A stretch of 19,528 nucleotides of DNA. Source: DAIDKA01 sp035943195. Its GTDB lineage: Bacteria; Pseudomonadota; Gammaproteobacteria; Steroidobacterales; Steroidobacteraceae. The notes under the pieces were generated by a model, which searched no databases, was not told where the DNA came from, and saw only the letters and a list, made by a program, of their open reading frames with translations. Position numbers and translations under genes: made by a program. The stretch lies in assembly GCA_035943195.1 (NCBI GenBank), contig DASZCK010000014.1:1-19528 (forward strand). Direction: 5' to 3'. Positions within the stretch are counted from its first letter, which is position 1. The number at the start of each line of letters is the position of its first letter. Below, one piece after another: positions 15,263 to 19,528 of the stretch.

Positions 15263-16755
15263 AAGCTGCGCGTGCTCGCGACCGCCAATGCCCAGCGCTG
15301 CCGGCGCGCCGCCGCTTCATCGCGACTCATGCGCGGCAGGTAGGAAGGTCCCGCCTGCCAGCCGGCGGCAATCTGCGCAGGCGTCCAGATCCCCGCGCCG
15401 ACTCCGGCCAGACACGCGGCGCCCAGTGCCGTACTCTCGCTATGCCGCGCGCACACCACGGGTGCGCCCAGCAGATCCGCCTGGAATTGCATGAGCAGGG
15501 TATTGCGGCTGCCGCCGCCATCGACGCGCAGCTCGCTCAAGGCGCGGCCGGCATCGGCCTGCATGGCATTGAGCACGTCGGTGCTCTGAAAGGCGATGGC
15601 CTCAAGGGTGGCACGCGCGATATGCGCGGCGTTGGTGCCGCGCGTCAGGCCGACCAGCGCGCCGCGGGCCTGTGGATCCCAGTAGGGCGCACCCAGGCCG
15701 GTGAAGGCCGGCACGAAGTGCACGCCATCTGTGTCGGGGACGCTGCGCGCGAGGGCCTCGACCTGCGCCGAGTCGCGGATCACACCCAGCCCGTCGCGCA
15801 GCCATTGCACGGCCGCGCCACCGACAAACACGCTGCCCTCGAGCGCGTACTGCAGGGCGCCGGATCCGAGACGCCAGGCGATGGTTGCGAGCAGATGCTG
15901 CTGCGACTGCATGGCCTGCGCGCCGGTGTTCATGAGCAAGAAGCAGCCGGTGCCGTAGGTGTTCTTGGCCATCCCGGGACTCAGGCAGCCCTGGCCGAAC
16001 AGCGCCGCCTGCTGGTCACCGGCGATGCCGGTGATGGGCACCGCGCTGCCATCAAGATCGGCACTCAGGGATTCATCGGCGGGCGAAAAGCAGCACGGCA
16101 GTACCCGCGGCAGGCAGGCGCGCGGAATGGCGAACAGCTGCAGCAGCTCCTCGTCCCAGTCACCCGAGTGAATGTTGAACAGCAGGGTGCGGCTGGCATT
16201 GCTGATGTCGGTGACATGGGCCCGGCCGCCGGTAAGATTCCAAATCAGCCAGCTGTCGATGGTGCCGAATGCCAGCTCGCCGCTCGTGGCGCCCGCCCGG
16301 GCCCCCGGAATGTGCTGCAGCAGCCACTCGAGCTTGGTTGCGGAAAAATAACTGTCGGGCAAGAGTCCCGTGCGCGCGCGGATCAGGGGGCCATGGCCCT
16401 CGGCCAGTAGCGCCGCACAGCGCTGCGCGGTGCGCCGGTCCTGCCAGACGATGGCGGGCCCGACCGGCTGACCGCTGCGGCGGTCCCAGAGCATCGTGGT
16501 TTCGCGCTGATTGGTGATGCCGATGGCGGTGAGTTCATGGGCTGCAATGCGCGCCTGTGCCAGAGCGTCGCGGATGGTTGCGGCCTGCGTGGACCAGATC
16601 TGCGCGCCATCATGTTCCACCCAGCCCGAATGCGGATAGCTTTGCGGATGTTCACGCTGTCCGAGCCCGATGAGACGCCACTCATGATCGAACACCACGG
16701 CACGCGAGCTGGTCGTGCCCTGGTCGATGGCCAGAATATGGGCCCGAGTGCTCAC
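15256..16755 (-). CDS. glpK: Glycerol kinase
   Basis: The GTG start overlaps the glpD stop (GTGA) and gives 499 residues, the family's normal size; the longer open frame would invade glpD. The enzyme phosphorylates glycerol with ATP to sn-glycerol-3-phosphate in the cytoplasm. The N-terminal phosphate-binding loop is AIDQGTTSSRA (Asp11). Glycerol-contacting residues are all present: Arg84 and Glu85 in TNQRETT, Trp104 in IVWQDRR, Tyr136 in PDSYFSATK and Asp247 in GIAGDQQAALFGQ. A second FGGY-type signature is visible in DGGGSRNTLLMQFQADLL. Two regulatory features of the Escherichia coli enzyme look absent: the fructose-1,6-bisphosphate site Arg aligns with Ala238, and the C-terminal PGIETTER segment that binds EIIA-Glc is not there. 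It is translationally coupled to glpD, and the pair forms a complete glycerol-to-DHAP route. Confidence 0.97.
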   Translation of the reverse strand: MSTRAHILAIDQGTTSSRAVVFDHEWRLIGLGQREHPQSYPHSGWVEHDGAQIWSTQAATIRDALAQARIAAHELTAIGITNQRETTMLWDRRSGQPVGPAIVWQDRRTAQRCAALLAEGHGPLIRARTGLLPDSYFSATKLEWLLQHIPGARAGATSGELAFGTIDSWLIWNLTGGRAHVTDISNASRTLLFNIHSGDWDEELLQLFAIPRACLPRVLPCCFSPADESLSADLDGSAVPITGIAGDQQAALFGQGCLSPGMAKNTYGTGCFLLMNTGAQAMQSQQHLLATIAWRLGSGALQYALEGSVFVGGAAVQWLRDGLGVIRDSAQVEALARSVPDTDGVHFVPAFTGLGAPYWDPQARGALVGLTRGTNAAHIARATLEAIAFQSTDVLNAMQADAGRALSELRVDGGGSRNTLLMQFQADLLGAPVVCARHSESTALGAACLAGVGAGIWTPAQIAAGWQAGPSYLPRMSRDEAAARRQRWALAVASTRSFQ

Positions 16756-18317
16756 GCGCCGGGACTGCCGCGACGCGTGACAAACTGTCCGGACACCCCC
16801 AGCCCGCGATCGGCGAGCCACGCGTCGAGGCGCGCCTCACTGTCGGGCGGCAGGTGCAGTCCCAGCTTGGTCCGTCGCCACAGTATGTCGCGCGCACTGT
16901 GTGCCCACTCGAAGCCGCACAGATAGTCGATCTCGCGCTCATACAGTCCCGGTAGGACTTCCTCGCCCATCATTGCCAGGGTGCGGGCCGCGCCAATGAG
17001 CTTGCCGATGCGCGTACCGTAGCCACGCGCATAACGCTCGCGCACCGCCGGCGGCAGCCACGGGAAGCGGCGCGCCATGGCGCGCAGGAACACGGCGAGA
17101 CTGGCGCCGGGCAGGTCGCCGCCAGGCAGCACGGCGAGCCGCGTCCACGCCGGCGCCTCGATCTGCAGCGATTTGCAAAGCTGGTCGACCGCCTCTTCCG
17201 CCAGACGGCGGAAGGTGGTGATCTTGCCGCCGAACACGTTGAGGATGGGCGCGCCCTGGGTGTCCAGTTCCAGAGCGTAGTCGCGAGTGACCTTGGCGGC
17301 GTCCGCCGCTTCATCCTCCAGCAAGGGGCGTACGCCCGCGTAGCTGTGCACCACGTCTGTCGGACCGATCTGTCTGGTGAAGTAGCGGTTGACGGTGGCG
17401 CACAGGTACTCGACTTCGGTGGCGCTGATCTCAAGATCCTGCGGCTGCCCATGATGCTCCACGTCGGTGGTGCCGATCAGCGTGAATTCGCGCTCATAGG
17501 GAATGGCAAATACGATCCGACGGTCGACGTTCTGGAAGATGTAGGCGAAGCGGTGGCGGAACAGCTGCGGCACGATGATGTGACTGCCCTTGATCAGCCG
17601 CACCGTGCGGTGTGTGCTCAGCGTGGTGCGTTCGTGCAGGAAATTCGCGACCCAGGGACCGGCCGCGTTGACCAGGGCGCGCGCGTACACGACGGTCGCA
17701 GGCGAGCCGCCGTTGGGCATCAGCCGCACGCGCCACTCCTCGGGGCGGCGCTCGGCATGTTCGCAGCGCACGCGAGTCAGCACCGTGGCTCCGTGCTCGG
17801 CAGCATCGCGGGCGTTGAGCACGACCAGGCGCGCATCATCCGTCCAGGCGTCGGAGTAGATGAACCCCTTGCGGAAACGCGGATCGAGCCCGGACCCGGC
17901 CGGATGCCGGTGCAGGTCCAACGCCTTGGACGCCGCAAGCCGCTTGCGTGGCGCCAGATGATCGTACAGGAAGAGGCCGGCGCGGATTTCAAACATGGGG
18001 CGCAGGTGCGAGTCATGCGGCATGACGAAGCGCAACGGCCGGATGAGATGCGGCGCGCTCGCCAGCAGCACCTCGCGCTCCAGCAACGACTTACGCACCA
18101 GTTTGAAGTGCCATTGCTCCAGGTAGCGCAGGCCACCGTGAATGAGCTTGGTGCTGGCCGAAGAAGTATGCGCGGCCAGATCGTCCTGCTCGCACAATAT
18201 CACCGACAGGCCCCGACCCGCGGCATCGCGTGCGATGCCGCAGCCATTGATGCCGCCGCCCACCACGAGCAGGTCGCAGGTCTTCTCCACGGCTGAAACC
18301 ATCGGCATGTGCAGCAT
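16752..18317 (-). CDS. glpD: FAD-dependent (aerobic) glycerol-3-phosphate dehydrogenase
   Basis: Starting at the ATG whose complement is at 18315-18317 gives 521 residues. ATGs at 18308 and 18302 are equally plausible, and a TTG at 18344 less so; no clear ribosome binding site settles it. The N-terminal FAD-binding fold is LLVVGGGINGCGIARDAAGR (Gly20-Gly22 region), followed by TSSASTKLIHGGLRYLEQWH, the classic GlpD segment. VRPLLEDEAADAAKVTRDY and NVFGGKITTFRRLAEEAV mark the substrate-binding and FAD C-terminal parts. The C-terminal cap ends with ARDILWRRTKLGLHLP. The enzyme is a peripheral inner-membrane protein that oxidises sn-glycerol-3-phosphate to DHAP and passes electrons to quinone. 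It heads a two-gene operon with glpK. No repressor gene or clear operator is visible, and the promoter must lie in or near the start of the divergent ABC gene. Confidence 0.97.
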   Translation of the reverse strand: MLHMPMVSAVEKTCDLLVVGGGINGCGIARDAAGRGLSVILCEQDDLAAHTSSASTKLIHGGLRYLEQWHFKLVRKSLLEREVLLASAPHLIRPLRFVMPHDSHLRPMFEIRAGLFLYDHLAPRKRLAASKALDLHRHPAGSGLDPRFRKGFIYSDAWTDDARLVVLNARDAAEHGATVLTRVRCEHAERRPEEWRVRLMPNGGSPATVVYARALVNAAGPWVANFLHERTTLSTHRTVRLIKGSHIIVPQLFRHRFAYIFQNVDRRIVFAIPYEREFTLIGTTDVEHHGQPQDLEISATEVEYLCATVNRYFTRQIGPTDVVHSYAGVRPLLEDEAADAAKVTRDYALELDTQGAPILNVFGGKITTFRRLAEEAVDQLCKSLQIEAPAWTRLAVLPGGDLPGASLAVFLRAMARRFPWLPPAVRERYARGYGTRIGKLIGAARTLAMMGEEVLPGLYEREIDYLCGFEWAHSARDILWRRTKLGLHLPPDSEARLDAWLADRGLGVSGQFVTRRGSPGA

Positions 18318-18354
18318 CTTGCCACGTACGCCGGTTCGGTCCAATGTGCGCGCC

Positions 18355-19528
18355 GTGAAACCCTATCTCGAAGTACGCCTGCGACGTATTCATGTGACTC
18401 GCGGTGAGCGCACGGTGCTGCGCGGCATTGATTGGCACATTCGTCCCGGTCAGCGCTGGGTGCTGGTCGGCGCCAATGGTGCAGGCAAGACCCAGCTGCT
18501 GAAACTCATTGCCGGAGCCGTCTGGCCGGTGCCGGAACCTCATTCGCTGCGTCGCTACCGTTGGGGGCGGGAGGTTCGTTCCAGCCCGTACGAGGCGCAG
18601 GATGAAATCGCGTACGTGGGTCCGGAACGTCAGGATCGCTATGAGCGCTACGGCTGGAATCACAGCGTCGAACAGATCATCGGCACCGGCATTCACCGCA
18701 GTGACATTCCGCTGCAGGAACTGGTGGCAGCCGACCGGCGTACCATCGCCGCGTTGGCGCGGCGCCTGGGCCTCACGGCGCTGCTGTCACGGCGCTTTCT
18801 CACTCTCTCTTATGGGGAGCGGCGGCTGGTACTGCTGGCACGGGCTCTGGCCAGTCGACCGCGGCTGCTGCTGATGGATGAACTCCTCAATGGACTGGAT
18901 GCGGCGCGCCACGCGAACGCGCTGCGCTTCCTCGCCACCACCCGCCGCTCGCGCCTGCCGTGGATTCTGTCGGTTCATCGCCGCGAGGACATCCCCGCCA
19001 CCGCCACCCACGTGCTGATTCTCGAGGACGGGCGCGTTCACTATCGCGGGCCGCGTTCCCGGGCGCCGCTGGCCCGATGGTTTGCGCCCGCGCCCGCCCT
19101 CACGCGGCTGCGGGTGCCCCGTTCCCGGCGTCGCGGGCGCCTGCTGGTGCGCTTGACCGGCGCGCAGGTATTTCTGGATGAGCACCGCGCGCTCAGCGGC
19201 ATCACGCTCAGCATTCGCCAGGGCGAGTGCTGGGTGATTCACGGCCCCAACGGTTCAGGCAAGTCGACCCTGATCCGCACCATCTATGGAGATCATGGCG
19301 TCGCCGCGGGTGGCCGCATCGAGCGCGCCGGCATTGTGTCCGGTGTGCCACTGGAAAACTTCAAGCGAACGGTGGGGCTGGTGGCGCCGCATCTGCAGGC
19401 CGACCATCCTCGTGACCTGACCGTCGCCGAAGTCGTACAGTCCGGCCGGCGTGCAAGCATCGGCCTCGTGGACGCTCCCAGCACGGCCGACCGCGCGGCC
19501 GCGCGCGCGGCGCTGGCCTGCTTCGACA
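18355..19528 (+). CDS. ModF-like tandem ABC ATPase (3' end outside window)
   Basis: The frame is open from the GTG at 18355 to the last base, giving at least 391 residues without a stop; a GTG at 18346 is an alternative start. The first nucleotide-binding domain has Walker A GANGAGKT (39-46), signature LSYGERR (151-157) and Walker B LLLMDELLNGLD (Asp175, Glu176), followed by His in the SVHRRED switch region. The second domain has Walker A GPNGSGKST (297-305) and runs off the edge before its signature. There is no membrane segment. The order, size and sequence feel of LSYGERRLVLLARAL and VLVGANGAGKTQLLKLIAG resemble ModF (PhrA) of Escherichia coli, a soluble tandem ATPase linked to molybdate genes whose role is unclear. 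An ABC-F identity is less likely because the linker lacks the usual long charged helices. No molybdate genes are visible. Confidence 0.82.
   Translation, partial: MKPYLEVRLRRIHVTRGERTVLRGIDWHIRPGQRWVLVGANGAGKTQLLKLIAGAVWPVPEPHSLRRYRWGREVRSSPYEAQDEIAYVGPERQDRYERYGWNHSVEQIIGTGIHRSDIPLQELVAADRRTIAALARRLGLTALLSRRFLTLSYGERRLVLLARALASRPRLLLMDELLNGLDAARHANALRFLATTRRSRLPWILSVHRREDIPATATHVLILEDGRVHYRGPRSRAPLARWFAPAPALTRLRVPRSRRRGRLLVRLTGAQVFLDEHRALSGITLSIRQGECWVIHGPNGSGKSTLIRTIYGDHGVAAGGRIERAGIVSGVPLENFKRTVGLVAPHLQADHPRDLTVAEVVQSGRRASIGLVDAPSTADRAAARAALACFD

Noticed and set aside
17346..18296. 316-codon open frame on the + strand opposite glpD
   Set aside because: GlpD is unmistakable on the - strand and this frame has no family features.
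18344..18357. ATG at 18344 as the start of the ABC ATPase gene
   Set aside because: That frame meets a TGA after three more codons; the ABC frame is the one read from GTG at 18346 or 18355.

Overview
The window is GC-rich, densely packed bacterial chromosome of gammaproteobacterial character. The glycerol kinase and respiratory glycerol-3-phosphate dehydrogenase resemble enterobacterial GlpK and GlpD, and the neighbours include ElyC/YdcF-like, YgiD-like and ModF-like proteins. A Xanthomonadales/Nevskiales/Steroidobacterales-type host is my guess, not something I could test. I see no tRNA, rRNA, CRISPR array, insertion sequence or phage gene. Eleven genes are visible; the first and last run off the window edges.

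Region 1 (1-11521, + strand) is one tightly coupled cluster of MoxR/von Willebrand type: the C-terminal part of a membrane-anchored glutamine-amidotransferase-like protein; an exported caspase/legumain (C13)-like protein with Ser where the catalytic Cys is expected and an EF-hand-like loop; an exported TPR protein with an HEMSH zinc-peptidase core; a MoxR AAA+ ATPase; a DUF58 protein with a MIDAS motif; a BatA-type membrane VWA protein; and a 1199-residue DUF4175-like membrane protein with coiled coils and Gly/Gln/Ser linkers. Four of the six junctions overlap by 3-4 bases and the others are 9 and 19 bases. By analogy with other MoxR-VWA systems, the ATPase probably remodels a VWA-containing envelope complex. 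What the two peptidase-like exported proteins do in it is unknown, and this is the most promising undescribed assembly here. An ElyC/YdcF-like DUF218 membrane protein follows after 19 bases and may belong to the same transcript.

Region 2 (12317-15262) holds a divergent pair separated by about 120 bases: a DODA/YgiD-type extradiol dioxygenase (- strand) and a membrane diguanylate cyclase with a predicted periplasmic TPR sensor (+ strand). The dioxygenase is convergent with the ElyC-like gene and the cyclase is convergent with glpK. In both cases the stop codons overlap, leaving no room for a dedicated terminator.

Region 3 (15256-19528) holds glpD and glpK on the - strand, overlapping by four bases. 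Together they convert glycerol to glycerol-3-phosphate and oxidise it to DHAP while feeding electrons to quinone. No glycerol facilitator gene is visible. Divergent from glpD, with only about 40 bases between starts, is a tandem-ABC ATPase of ModF type that continues past the right edge.
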